Shown here piece after piece: positions 50,986 through 59,545 of a DNA stretch of 64,000 nucleotides. Positions within the stretch are counted from its first letter, which is position 1. Each line of letters begins with the position of its first letter. The notes under the pieces were generated by a model, which was not told the origin of the DNA, did no database searches, and worked only from the letters and a program-made list of their open reading frames with translations. The translations under genes were made by a program, and so were the position numbers. The DNA comes from Alphaproteobacteria bacterium. GTDB taxonomy: Bacteria; Pseudomonadota; Alphaproteobacteria; SHVV01. The DNA lies in contig VGEO01000005.1 in the NCBI GenBank assembly GCA_016869275.1, forward strand, positions 18,529 through 82,528. The letters run 5' to 3'.

Positions 50986-52278
50986 ATGCGCCACGCGACC
51001 GAGCCTCGATTCCCGTTCGCCGACATGAGCCGCGTCCCGTACGCGGTATTTCTCGACGAAGGCGTTTACGAGCGCGAGCAGACGCGCATTTGGCAGGGAC
51101 CGGTGTGGTTGTTCCTCGGGCTCGAAGCGCAAATCCCGAACCCTGGCGACTACATCACGACCTACGCCGGCGACCAGCCGGTCGTGGTCGACCGCGCCGA
51201 GGACGGGAGCCTCCACGCTTTCGTCAATTCCTGCGCCCACAAGGGCACGATGGTTGTGCGCTATCGGAAAGGGAACGCTGGGTCCCACACCTGCGTCTAC
51301 CACCGCTGGGCCTACGACTTGCGTGGCAATCTGGTGGGCGTCCCGTTTCTCCGCGGAATCGAGGGTATGAGCGGTATGCCCAAGGATTTCGACAAGCGCG
51401 ACCACGGGCTCCGGAAACTCGAGGTCGAAAGCTACCGCGGTGTCGTCTTCGGGAGCTTCGCGCCCAAGCCCGAGCCCCTGCGCGCTTACTTGGACAAGCC
51501 GATCCTGGACTTTCTCGATCGTCTGTTCGCGCGCCCGATCGAGGTGATCGGCCACCGCCGCCAGCGCTTTCACGCCAACTGGAAACAGTATTACGAGAAC
51601 TATGGCGACGGCTATCACGGCGGGCTCCTGCACGAACTGGCGGCGACTTTCGGCCTCCACCGCGCGACCCAGGGCGGCTCGCGCATTCCCGACAAGCGCG
51701 GCCGCCACGCCGCGGCCTGGGTCGATGCCGAGAGCGACAGTGCCGAAATCGTGCGTCAAGGCTACCGCGACGTGAGCTTTGCCAAGAGCTTCGACCAACG
51801 CTTGAAGCTCGACGACCTCGCGGTATTCGGCTGGCAGGACGAGGTCGGCGACGGCCAGTCGGTGCGCACGTGCGCGGTGTTTCCGTCGGCGTTGTTCGCG
51901 CAAGTCGGGAACGTGCTCGAGACCGAGCAGATCCGGCCCAAGAGCGCGACCGAGTTCGAGCTCTACTGGACCTATTTCGGCTATCAGGACGAATCCGCCG
52001 ACCTCCGCCGGCGCCGCTTCCAGCAGGCCAACATGGTGGGCCCGGCCGGCTACAACAACATGGAGGATGGCGAGGCCTCGATCCTCGAGATGCGCGGCAT
52101 CCGCCGGCGCGGCTCCGAACACACCGTTCTGGAAATGGGCGGGCGCGGGCCGATCGCGCGCGAGGACGGCCACGCCCGCCTCTCGGAGACGGTGGTGCGC
52201 GGTTTCTGGCGCTACTACGCCGAACTCATGGGCTACCGGCCGGCGCGGTCGCCCCGGCGCGCACGGAGGCGCAGGTAA
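50986..52278 (+). CDS. Rieske oxygenase alpha subunit
   Basis: 430 residues from the ATG at 50986 (GGAG 6 bases upstream). Rieske ligands are in CAHKG and CVYHRW. The catalytic iron site is ENYGDGYHGGLLH. It is alignable with the gene at 60293 (shared FADMSRVPYAVFxD-type opening, PNxGDYxTTYxGDQP and HxKGxL pattern). Its beta subunit follows after a repeat at 52282. It should hydroxylate an aromatic or quaternary substrate; the reductase is not here. Confidence 0.88.
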   Translation: MRHATEPRFPFADMSRVPYAVFLDEGVYEREQTRIWQGPVWLFLGLEAQIPNPGDYITTYAGDQPVVVDRAEDGSLHAFVNSCAHKGTMVVRYRKGNAGSHTCVYHRWAYDLRGNLVGVPFLRGIEGMSGMPKDFDKRDHGLRKLEVESYRGVVFGSFAPKPEPLRAYLDKPILDFLDRLFARPIEVIGHRRQRFHANWKQYYENYGDGYHGGLLHELAATFGLHRATQGGSRIPDKRGRHAAAWVDAESDSAEIVRQGYRDVSFAKSFDQRLKLDDLAVFGWQDEVGDGQSVRTCAVFPSALFAQVGNVLETEQIRPKSATEFELYWTYFGYQDESADLRRRRFQQANMVGPAGYNNMEDGEASILEMRGIRRRGSEHTVLEMGGRGPIAREDGHARLSETVVRGFWRYYAELMGYRPARSPRRARRRR

Positions 52279-52281
52279 GCG

Positions 52282-52321
52282 CTCCCTCTCCCGCGCGAGC
52301 GGGGGAGGGTGGGGAGGGGGC
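52282..52321. repeat. GC-rich palindromic repeat that supplies a ribosome-binding site
   Basis: The core CTCCCTCTCCCGCGCGAGCG is followed by the G-rich tail GGGGAGGGTGGGGAGGGGGC, which ends at the base before the next gene's ATG. The purine-rich tail provides the only Shine-Dalgarno-like sequence for that start. Same family as the other copies. Confidence 0.7.
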
Positions 52322-52798
52322 ATGGTCAGCCGCGACATCCGGAACGCGATCGTCGATTTGGAGAGCGCTTATGCCGCGTGCCTGGACGACGACCGGCTCG
52401 AAGCGTGGCCGGATTTTTTCACCGCCGACTGCGTCTATCACATCACGACGCGCGAGACCGTCGACGACGGCTATAGCTTGGGGCTGTTCTATTGCCACAA
52501 CCGCGCCCAGGTGTCCGACCGGGTCAAGATCTTGCGCAACGCGGCGGTGTTTTCCGTCCGCTACTACCGCCATCTGGTGTCGAACGTGCGCGTCGTCGGC
52601 GAGGCGGGCGGCGTCTACGCGGTCGAAGCGGCCTACGCTGTGTTCGCGACCGATCAGTTGGACGGCATCACCACCGTGTTTTCCGCCGGCAAGTACCGGG
52701 ACAAAGTCGTGTTCGCGGGCGGCGTGCCCAAGTTCAAGGAAAAGGTCGTGATCGCCGATACCGCGTCGATTCCGGCCAATTTGAGCGTGCCGCTGTAG
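52322..52798 (+). CDS. Rieske dioxygenase beta (small) subunit
   Basis: 158 residues of a SnoaL/NTF2-like beta subunit: IRNAIVDLESAYAACLDDDRLEAW, then VYHITTRETVDDGY and VSDRVKILRNAAVFS. It has a structural role in the alpha3-beta3 oxygenase hexamer. It is the partner of the alpha subunit upstream (gap of 43 bases, all palindromic repeat). No catalytic residues are expected. Confidence 0.88.
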   Translation: MVSRDIRNAIVDLESAYAACLDDDRLEAWPDFFTADCVYHITTRETVDDGYSLGLFYCHNRAQVSDRVKILRNAAVFSVRYYRHLVSNVRVVGEAGGVYAVEAAYAVFATDQLDGITTVFSAGKYRDKVVFAGGVPKFKEKVVIADTASIPANLSVPL

Positions 52799-52813
52799 CG
52801 AGCCACCGACGCG

Positions 52814-53560
52814 TCATACCGTCGCGCGAACGATCAGATACGCGCCCAATATCGCGATCGCGACGAAAAACAAGACCCGGAACGTCGCCGGCTCGAGGCG
52901 AGTGCGCAGGGCTTGGCCGAGCCCCATGCCGGCGAACGCGGCCACCAGCGCGATCGCGACCGATGGCCCGAGCGACCAAGTAAACGTCGATGAGAGCGCG
53001 AGGTTGACGGCCAGCGCCGCGGTCGAGACCGTGAACGAAAGGCCGAGCGCCTGGATCAACTCCTCTTTCTCGAGCCCGATCGCTTGCAGGTAAGGCACCG
53101 CGGGAATGGCGAAAATGCCGGTCGCAGCGGTGACGAGGCCGGTGAGCGTGCCGACGACGGGTCCCGCCCAGCGCTCGGCTGCCGCCGTGACGGTCAAGCG
53201 GAGCGACCACAGGCCGCTCGCGGCGTAGATCACGAGCGCCAACCCGAGCAACGCCCGCGCGTAGCGGGGGTCGGCACCGGCGAGCCATCCGGTTCCGGCG
53301 AGGGTGCCGATGGCGACACCCATGATCGCCGGCCACAGCCGGCGAACGAGCGACCGCAAATGCGGGCCCGCCGCCATCTGCCAGATATTGGTCGCGAGCG
53401 AGGGTAGGATCAAGATTGCCGCCGCTTCGGCCGGCGGCATCACGACCGCGAGCAGGCCGATGGCGACGGTCGGGAGCCCGAGCCCGACGGTGCCCTTGAC
53501 CAGTCCGGCCAAGACAAAGGCACCGGCGATGAACGCCGCGACCGGTTCAATTTCCCACAT
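52814..53560 (-). CDS. TauE/SafE family permease
   Basis: 248 residues from the ATG at 53560 (MWEIEPVAAF). Polytopic sulfite exporter TauE/SafE (DUF81) protein with about eight helices and the family signature LVKGTVGLGLPTVAIGLL at its first repeat and TGLVTAATGIFAIPAVPYLQA at its second. It may export sulfite, sulfoacetate or organic anions. Convergent with the Rieske beta subunit. A role in removal of anions from the oxygenase pathway is speculation. Confidence 0.85.
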   Translation of the reverse strand: MWEIEPVAAFIAGAFVLAGLVKGTVGLGLPTVAIGLLAVVMPPAEAAAILILPSLATNIWQMAAGPHLRSLVRRLWPAIMGVAIGTLAGTGWLAGADPRYARALLGLALVIYAASGLWSLRLTVTAAAERWAGPVVGTLTGLVTAATGIFAIPAVPYLQAIGLEKEELIQALGLSFTVSTAALAVNLALSSTFTWSLGPSVAIALVAAFAGMGLGQALRTRLEPATFRVLFFVAIAILGAYLIVRATV

Positions 53561-53576
53561 CGGCGCTTTCCGCACC

Positions 53577-53861
53577 TCAATGGTCGAGGGCGCGGAGGTG
53601 TGTCTTCGGCGCAGGGAGCCGGTTCTTGATGACGTCCCAAACAATCGACCAGTTGACCCCTGCGTAGTGGTGGATCAGTCGGTCGCGCATGGCAGCGATG
53701 TCAAGCAAGCCAAATTCTTTGTGAGCCTTACGGAACGCCGGCGACGGCCCCTTCACGGCTTCGCCGATGACTTCGAGGTTTCGGACGATAGCATCCTGCG
53801 CCATGAGTTCGCCCAGGAATGCTTCATAGGTCAGACCGCGGGCGCAATTTTCAATTCGCCT
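53577..53861 (-). pseudogene. HepT-like (DUF86) toxin remnant, 5'-truncated
   Basis: The 75-codon frame from an ATG at 53804 matches the C-terminal two thirds of HepT (MAQDAIVRNLEVIGEAVKG, then the RxxxxHxY catalytic motif in MRDRLIHHYAGVNW). The preceding in-frame codons back to about 53861 (RRIENCARGLTYEAF) continue the match, but no ATG, GTG or TTG starts it and the first helix is missing. The MntA nucleotidyltransferase partner is absent. It is a truncated HEPN toxin; the internal ATG could give a short product. Confidence 0.65.
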
Positions 53862-53924
53862 TGTGCGGTGCCATGGACTGTCTCGCGTGAGGTGGCAAGA
53901 GACTAGCGCATGTACGCTGAAGAA

Positions 53925-55697
53925 CTAAACCGTTCGCAGCGCCGCGGTCGCCGCTCTATCGATGGCGAGCGTCTCATCGGCGACCGATCCGGTAAGAACG
54001 ACGCCATAAATCGCGCGCGCGCGCTCGACCGTTTCCCAGCCGCGCCTGACGTCGGCCAGCACGCGTTCGGGCTCGCGGCGCTTGGGCTCGCCGTAGCCGC
54101 CGCCGGCCGCATTCTCGAACCGCACGCGCTCGCCATGTTTGAGTTCGAACACCGTAACCGCCGGCATCTTCTCCTCGAACCCGTTGGCGCCGATCCTGAA
54201 GTTGGCGGACGGCGCGCCGGCGCCGCCGCCGCGGACGCCCTGCGCGGGAAACACTTGGCTGTCGGAGGCGATCGAGAGCGTCATCGGGTCGCGCCGCGGC
54301 CCGTAGACGACCTCGCCGCCTGGCGAGCCGCGCCGGCGCCCGGCCCCGGCCGAGGCGGGGCGGAGGCGATGGTGGTCGACCAGGATCGGGTGCTTCACTT
54401 CGACCAACTCGATGCTTTCGCGGTAGATCATGCCGCCGCCAGCCGGGATGCCGTAGGTCACCCAGCCGTCGGCGCGTGGTCCGCCCGGGCCGCCGTTCAC
54501 GTTGAGCGATAGCTGGTTGATGAAGGGCGCGCCGCCATAGCGGTAGTCCTTGCCTGACACCACCGCGCTCATGCCGGTGCCGCCGTGGGCGAGGCCGTAG
54601 CCCTCGCCCAGTTCCGCGAACGCCGACTGGATCACGTTGATCAGGCGGTCGGCGATATTGGTGGTGGCCAGCGAACACGACGCCGGGAACTTGGGCTTCC
54701 CGACCACCGAGCCTTCGCGGATCCGGATAGTGATGCGGCGGAACGAGCCGGCGTTCCTCGGGATGTCTGGATCGAGCCCATTCAAGACGCCAATGAGCGT
54801 GTTGTTCCTGACGCAGGCTTCCGACTGGTTCAAGCCGCACGGAAGATTGTCGATATTGTTGCGGAGATCGACCTCGATCGCGGCCTGGTCCGGGTCGATC
54901 TCGACCACGACCTTGATCGGGATCGGGTCGGGTACGAGCGGCGGGATCGGATCGTGGGCGATGGTCGCGCTGACGCGGGCTCTCGGCAGCCGCCGGATCG
55001 CCTGCGCCATGCGCCGCTCGGAGTAATCGAGCCACTCTTCGACAAAGGCGAGGATGGTGGCGAGGCCGTACTTGGCGCCGAGCTCCTTCAATCGGCGCTC
55101 GCCCGTGCGCGCGGAACCCAAAGTCGCGAGGAAATCACCGTACCACTGATCCGGCACGCGGATGCGCGCGCGGCAGAACCTAATGACGTCCGCGATCGGC
55201 CGGTAACCGCGCTCGACCCGCGTGCACGGGAACACCAACGCGCCTTCTTCGTACACGTCGCGCGCGGCGGCGTGGTAGGTCGAGGGGATCGAGTTGCCGA
55301 TGTCGGCTTGGTGCGCCTTGGCGCAGGCGGTGAAGACGTGGCGGCCGCCGAAGAACACCGGCACCAGGATGGTCTGATCGCCGGCGTGGGTGTTGCCGAG
55401 GTAGGGATCGTTGTGAAGATAAGCGTCGCCCTCGGCGAGGTCGGGGTGCAGCTCGACCATCGATCGGGTCTGGAGGTCGGAGCCGAACACGTGAACCGGA
55501 ATGCCGTCGGTCGCCGAAAGCAGCCGGTTCTCGCCGGTGACGACCGTGCACGAGAAATCGCGGGCCGAGGCGATCACTGTCGAGCGCGCACTCTTCAAGA
55601 GCGTATTCGACATCTCGCGCACGATCGCGTCGACCCGGTTGGCGATCACCGAGAGCGTGACCGGGTCGAGCTTCGCGCGCCGCCGGCGCGCGCTCAC
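53925..55697 (-). CDS. Hydantoinase / oxoprolinase subunit B (HyuB-like), cluster 2
   Basis: 590 residues from a GTG at 55697 that overlaps the hyuA stop (GTGA). LDPVTLSVIANRVDAIVREM and SARDFSCTVVTGENRLLSA open the fold, then HNDPYLGNTHAGDQTILVP, VDLRNNIDNLPCGLNQSEAC and YGIPAGGGMIYRESIELVEV. Cluster 1 and 2 HyuB proteins are related but clearly different, so the substrates probably differ. Confidence 0.9.
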   Translation of the reverse strand: MSARRRRAKLDPVTLSVIANRVDAIVREMSNTLLKSARSTVIASARDFSCTVVTGENRLLSATDGIPVHVFGSDLQTRSMVELHPDLAEGDAYLHNDPYLGNTHAGDQTILVPVFFGGRHVFTACAKAHQADIGNSIPSTYHAAARDVYEEGALVFPCTRVERGYRPIADVIRFCRARIRVPDQWYGDFLATLGSARTGERRLKELGAKYGLATILAFVEEWLDYSERRMAQAIRRLPRARVSATIAHDPIPPLVPDPIPIKVVVEIDPDQAAIEVDLRNNIDNLPCGLNQSEACVRNNTLIGVLNGLDPDIPRNAGSFRRITIRIREGSVVGKPKFPASCSLATTNIADRLINVIQSAFAELGEGYGLAHGGTGMSAVVSGKDYRYGGAPFINQLSLNVNGGPGGPRADGWVTYGIPAGGGMIYRESIELVEVKHPILVDHHRLRPASAGAGRRRGSPGGEVVYGPRRDPMTLSIASDSQVFPAQGVRGGGAGAPSANFRIGANGFEEKMPAVTVFELKHGERVRFENAAGGGYGEPKRREPERVLADVRRGWETVERARAIYGVVLTGSVADETLAIDRAATAALRTV

Positions 55698-57769
55698 CGG
55701 ACGACCTCGAGGATGAAGCTGCCCGCACCCGAGAGCATCGCGCGCATGCCCGGGTAGACGACGATCGTCGTGGTCGGCTCTTCGACGATCGCCGGTCCTT
55801 TGATGCGAGCGCCGGGCTCGAGGTCCGGGCCCCGGTAGATGGGCGTCGCGATCGGCCGGCCGGTTCCGAAATAGGCGTGGCGTTTGCCGTGCGGCCGGCC
55901 TGCTGGCCGGGGGGGCGCGCGCTTCGCGTGCGTCGCGCCCTTGGGAAGCGAAACTCGAATACGGCCCTTCCAGTTCAAGCACTCGACCTGGCTCGCCGGG
56001 TCGCGCACCGCGAAAATGCGTTCGTGCGTGGCATGGAAGGCTTGGACCAGCTTGGCCACATCGCGCTCGCCCCGGAACCGGTCGATGGGGAGCGCCACAT
56101 CGAGTTCCCACACCTGAAAGCGGTAGCGCGCTTCGACGCTCCACTCGATTGCGGCCGTGCGGCCGGCGGACCCCAAGGTCGAGGCGAAGCGGCGTAGTTC
56201 ATCTTCGATCCGCTGGAGTGCGTTGTTGACGCCGTCGCGGTCGAAGGCACCCGACAGCGTGACGCGGCTCGCGCTCGCCTCGCTCATGATGTCGGCGAAC
56301 TGCATGCCGCAGGCCGAAAGGGCCGCGGCGGCGCGCGGCACCACGACGCGTGTGCAACCCAATTCTCGGGCGATCGGACCGATGTTGAGCCCGGCCGCGC
56401 CGCCGCCCGCGACCAGCGCCGATTCGCGCGGGTCGAACCCTTGCGCGATGGTGATGTCCTGGATCGCCTTGATCATCAGTTCGCTGGCGAGCTTCATGAT
56501 CGCATCCGCCGCCTGCTCGACCGACATTTTATAGGCACGGGCGATCGTTCCGACCACACGCCGCGCCGCGTCGACGTCGAGTTTCATCGCTCCGCCGAGG
56601 AAGAAATCCGGATCGAGGTAGCCTAAGACGACCGCGGCATCGGTCACCGTCGGCGCCGTGCCGCCGCGGCCGTAACTGGCCGGACCGGGATTCGATCCTG
56701 CGCTCCGCGGCCCGACCCGCAGGAGCCCGCCGGGATCGACCCAGGCGATCGAGCCGCCGCCGGCGCCGATCGAGCGCACATCGACCGCCGAGATGCCGAG
56801 GATGTGCCCCTGCCACTGCGGCCCGAGCCAGGTCTCGCGCGTGTATTTGAGCATCCCGTCGCGCACGAGGCCGACGTCGAACGTGGTGCCGCCGGTATCG
56901 CAGACGATGACGTCGTCAGCCATTTTCTCGCGCTGGGCGTAAGTGATGCCGGCGACCGGCGCCATCGCCGGCCCCGACTTGACGCTGTGGATCGGCCGCT
57001 CGGCCAACTCGGCCACGTGCATGCAGCCGCCGACCGAGGTCGAGACCAGAATCCGGCCGCGATAGCCGGCGGCGCGGAGATCGGCCTCCATGTCGCGCAG
57101 GTGATTGCGCATCAACGGTTTGAGCGAGGCATCGATCGCCGTCGCCGACGCGCGCCGGTATTCGCGCACGATCGGCAGCAATTTGTGCGACAGCGTGAAC
57201 GGCACGTCGGGGAGCGTCGCCTCGATCATCGCGCCCACCGCCAGCTCGTGCACCGGATTGGCGACCGACCACAGGAAACAGACCGCGATCGCTTCGAACT
57301 GGCGGCGCTTCACCTGATCGAGGACGTCCTGTGCCTGGGCGCGGTCGAGCGGATTGTGGATGCCGCCCTCGGCGTCGATTCGCTCGACGACTTCGAACGT
57401 GTGGTGGAGCGGCACGTACGGATCGGGGAAGTCCTGAGTCCAGTCGAACGCGTTGGCACGGCCGCCCTCGCGGAACAACAGCACGTTGGGAAAGCCGTGC
57501 GTCACCAGGAACGCGGTCTTGGCGACCCTGCCCTCGACGATCGCGTTGGTCGCGCGCGTGGTGCCGTAGATCAAGATACCGGTGTCGTCGAGCAGCTCAT
57601 CGAGCGTGAGGTCGCGCTCGCCTGCCGCCGCCACGATCGCGTCGCGCATGCCGGCAAAAATACGCTCGGGCGTCGTCAGGGCCTTGCCGATCGTGAAGGT
57701 GCCCGACGAATCGGCGATCACTGCGTCGGTGAAGGTACCGCCGGTGTCGATCGAGATGCGATAGGGCAT
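55694..57769 (-). CDS. Hydantoinase / oxoprolinase subunit A (HyuA-like), cluster 2
   Basis: 691 residues. ISIDTGGTFTDAVIADSSG starts the actin-like ATPase. Then YGTTRATNAIVEGRV, VKSGPAMAPVAGIT, VCDTGGTTFDVGLV, IGAGGGSIAWVDPGG and VAGGGAAGLNIGPIAREL follow. Partner of the HyuB above; the pair form an ATP-dependent cyclic-amide or carboxylase-like enzyme. The operon ends at the HepT remnant and starts next to the broken PIN gene. Confidence 0.9.
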   Translation of the reverse strand: MPYRISIDTGGTFTDAVIADSSGTFTIGKALTTPERIFAGMRDAIVAAAGERDLTLDELLDDTGILIYGTTRATNAIVEGRVAKTAFLVTHGFPNVLLFREGGRANAFDWTQDFPDPYVPLHHTFEVVERIDAEGGIHNPLDRAQAQDVLDQVKRRQFEAIAVCFLWSVANPVHELAVGAMIEATLPDVPFTLSHKLLPIVREYRRASATAIDASLKPLMRNHLRDMEADLRAAGYRGRILVSTSVGGCMHVAELAERPIHSVKSGPAMAPVAGITYAQREKMADDVIVCDTGGTTFDVGLVRDGMLKYTRETWLGPQWQGHILGISAVDVRSIGAGGGSIAWVDPGGLLRVGPRSAGSNPGPASYGRGGTAPTVTDAAVVLGYLDPDFFLGGAMKLDVDAARRVVGTIARAYKMSVEQAADAIMKLASELMIKAIQDITIAQGFDPRESALVAGGGAAGLNIGPIARELGCTRVVVPRAAAALSACGMQFADIMSEASASRVTLSGAFDRDGVNNALQRIEDELRRFASTLGSAGRTAAIEWSVEARYRFQVWELDVALPIDRFRGERDVAKLVQAFHATHERIFAVRDPASQVECLNWKGRIRVSLPKGATHAKRAPPRPAGRPHGKRHAYFGTGRPIATPIYRGPDLEPGARIKGPAIVEEPTTTIVVYPGMRAMLSGAGSFILEVVR

Positions 57770-57777
57770 GGCGACGC

Positions 57778-58166
57778 CTACTTCCGAAGACGTTTTACGT
57801 CGTATCCATCGAGAGCCTTGTCCGCGCTCACCAACGCCGTTTCCTCGATTTGCGCCTGCGCGATCATCAGGCGATTGAAGGATCGCGGAGCGGACCGGGT
57901 GGACTTCCGGCGCGCGCGGCGTGCGCCACCGTCACCGGCAGTTCGCGGAACCCTTGCGAACCAATGGCCCCCTCGACGTCGTCGGCGACGGCCAGCGCGC
58001 GCGGCAGTTTACCGATGCGTGCCTTCGTGGTGAGCTCCCAAGCAGTGGCAGCGCTGACGAGAACTTCATTGGCGACTTCGCCGATGCGCTTGCGTAGTGT
58101 GACCGGAAGTTTAGAGTCGCCATCGAGCCGCTACAGGAAAATGTGCGTGTCGATAAGGAAACGCAT
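57778..58166 (-). pseudogene. PIN-domain (VapC-type) toxin, broken by an amber codon and a frameshift
   Basis: From the ATG at 58166 the frame reads MRFLIDTHIFL, then TAG at codon 12 (58133-58131) where the family has Trp, then continues RLDGDSKLPVTLRKRIGEVA, EVLVSAATAWELTTKARIGK and ELPVTVAHAARAGSPPGP. At about 57880 one base is missing (GAT-CC-TTC) and the +1 frame carries the rest: RLMIAQAQIEETALVSADKA and the end GYDVKRLRK before the TAG at 57778. Motifs fit the Sll0205-like PIN subfamily. The product cannot be a full PIN nuclease. Confidence 0.8.
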
Positions 58167-58169
58167 TGT

Positions 58170-58232
58170 CTACTCGATGTCTTTACCTCCCTCCCAGAGT
58201 CTCAGTTCCTCCTCCGGAAGGGGTGCGAAGAT
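58170..58232 (-). pseudogene. C-terminal remnant of the antitoxin of the PIN module
   Basis: The frame that ends 3 bases before the PIN start encodes APLPEEELRLWEGGKDIE, the typical end of a Phd/VapB-like antitoxin. An in-frame TGA lies directly upstream (58235-58233), and no start is found, so only the last about 20 codons remain. The AT-rich flank next to it may be the old operator. Confidence 0.6.
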
Positions 58233-58236
58233 TCAA

Positions 58237-58256
58237 GTTAGCTAATTGAGTTAGCT
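58237..58256. promoter_or_regulatory. Likely relict operator of the antitoxin/PIN module
   Basis: GTTAGCT occurs twice 13 bases apart, and TTAGCTAA (58238-58245) is a perfect palindrome, in an AT-rich patch unlike its surroundings. TA antitoxins bind such paired sites. It is placed directly upstream of the antitoxin remnant. Function today is doubtful. Confidence 0.4.
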
Positions 58257-58279
58257 GATATTACGGGGGAGAGGTCCCA

Positions 58280-58669
58280 ATGATCAACTACTGGGCGGTG
58301 TTGCTGGCGGCAGCGTCAGCGTTCGCGTAGGGCGGGCTGTGGTACTCGCCGGCGATGTTCCTCGATCGTTGGCAGCGCGAAGCCGGGGTCGATCCGGCCA
58401 AGACCGGCCGCCATCCGGCCTACGTGTTCGGACTGTCGTTCGTTCTGGTGCTGATCGCCGCCTACTTGTTGGCGCGCATCCTGGGGCCGGCCCCCGCGCT
58501 CGGCGATGCGGTCGGGACCGGCCTGATCGTCGGCGTCGGTTGTGTCGCGACCAGCTACGGTGTCAACCATCTCTTCGCCGGTCGCAGCGTTACGTTGTGG
58601 GCGATCGATGCCGGTTACCACGCCGTCAAGTTCGCGCTGTTCGGCGTGATCCTGGGCCTCTGGCATTAA
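58280..58669 (+). pseudogene. DUF1761-like membrane protein interrupted by an amber codon
   Basis: The ATG at 58280 (GGGGGAGAGG upstream) opens MINYWAVLLAAASAFA, followed by TAG at codon 17 (58328-58330), then in the same frame GGLWYSPAMFLDRWQREAGV, FGLSFVLVLIAAYLLARI and GYHAVKFALFGVILGLWH to a TAA. The family pattern (NxxAVLVAAxxAFxxGxLWYSP) continues across the stop, so one nonsense change has broken an otherwise complete gene of four membrane helices. Internal re-initiation at the ATG at 58355 would give 104 residues lacking helix 1. Confidence 0.72.
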
Positions 58670-58703
58670 AGCAAAGCGCCGCCGATCTGCTAGACTTCCG
58701 ACC

Positions 58704-58734
58704 GGCGGGGCTCGCCCCGCCAGGCGTTCGTTTT
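58704..58734 (+). terminator. Possible terminator hairpin
   Basis: Arms GGCGGGG (58704-58710) and CCCCGCC (58715-58721), followed about 9 bases later by TTTT. It lies after the DUF1761-like gene. The T-run is displaced, so this is uncertain. Confidence 0.4.
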
Positions 58735-58810
58735 CCGTCAGTGCGTAGGCGTCGCGTTGTCGGCCGCCTCGTGGGGTCGCTAGCCAACGATCAGCAGGAA
58801 GGACACGCTC

Positions 58811-59002
58811 ATGGTCGAGGCGCGGGCGAAGAACAGCATGATCCTCGCCGGCACGCGGCGCGAGATCGCTGACGAGATTTCGCGGCTCGGCGAACGCGGG
58901 CTCGACTTCCTCATCATCAACATGCAGTGCGCCACGCTCGATGCGACACTCGAGCGTATGGCGCGCTTCGCCGACGACGTCAGGCCGAAGGTCGCGGCGT
59001 AA
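58811..59002 (+). pseudogene. C-terminal fragment of a luciferase-like flavin monooxygenase
   Basis: 63 residues; GTRREIADEISRLGERGLDFL, then LIINMQCATLDATLERMARFAD and the DDVRPKVAA end, match the last helices of bacterial luciferase-like (LLM class) oxidoreductases, normally over 300 residues. The N-terminal TIM barrel is absent and the upstream 140 bases hold no coding match. An AGGAAGG site precedes the ATG, so a short peptide might still be made. A deletion remnant is the likeliest reading. Confidence 0.6.
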
Positions 59003-59017
59003 CGGGAGGGAAGCGGA

Positions 59018-59545
59018 ATGGTTCGGATCGGACGCCGCGTCGTCACCGGCCTTAGCGCGGCCGGGACGTCGGTCGTGCTCGAAGATCGGCCGGCTCCGTC
59101 GTCGTCGGGCGCCGGGCTCAACCTGACGCGGCTGTGGTACGCGAACGGCTTGAAGGCGCTGACGCCGGCTGCCTCGGATGCGCTTGACGTCAAGATGGAG
59201 ACGCCGCCGGGCGAGAGCTATTTCCTGATCGGCGAGATCAAGCCCGAGGACCCGGCGATGACCCGGGCCGATCTCGAAAAACACGTCGCGGCGCGCTTCG
59301 AGGTCATGGGGGCGTCGCACCTCCGCCGCAACACCGAGCGCCACCCGCGCATGCACCGGACGCCCACCATCGACTACGTGATTGTTCTGCAGGGAACGGT
59401 GCGGCTGCTGTTCGACGAAGGCGAAGTGACGCTCAAGCCCCTCGATGTCGTAATCCAGCAGGCGACCAACCACGCCTGGGTCAATGACGGTCCCGAGACG
59501 GTGGTGATCGCCGCCGTGCTGCTCGGCCTGGCCGAACGGCGATGA
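59018..59545 (+). CDS. Cupin-domain protein
   Basis: 175 residues. A C-terminal double-stranded beta-helix has HRTPTIDYVIVLQGTVRLLF (cupin motif 1) and IQQATNHAWVNDGPETVV (motif 2, with its His). The N-terminal half (VVTGLSAAGTSVVLEDRPAP, LWYANGLKALTP) is also found in this cupin subgroup. It is coupled by ATGA to the SDR downstream. Typical roles are isomerase, dioxygenase or ligand-binding partner of catabolic genes. Confidence 0.82.
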   Translation: MVRIGRRVVTGLSAAGTSVVLEDRPAPSSSGAGLNLTRLWYANGLKALTPAASDALDVKMETPPGESYFLIGEIKPEDPAMTRADLEKHVAARFEVMGASHLRRNTERHPRMHRTPTIDYVIVLQGTVRLLFDEGEVTLKPLDVVIQQATNHAWVNDGPETVVIAAVLLGLAERR

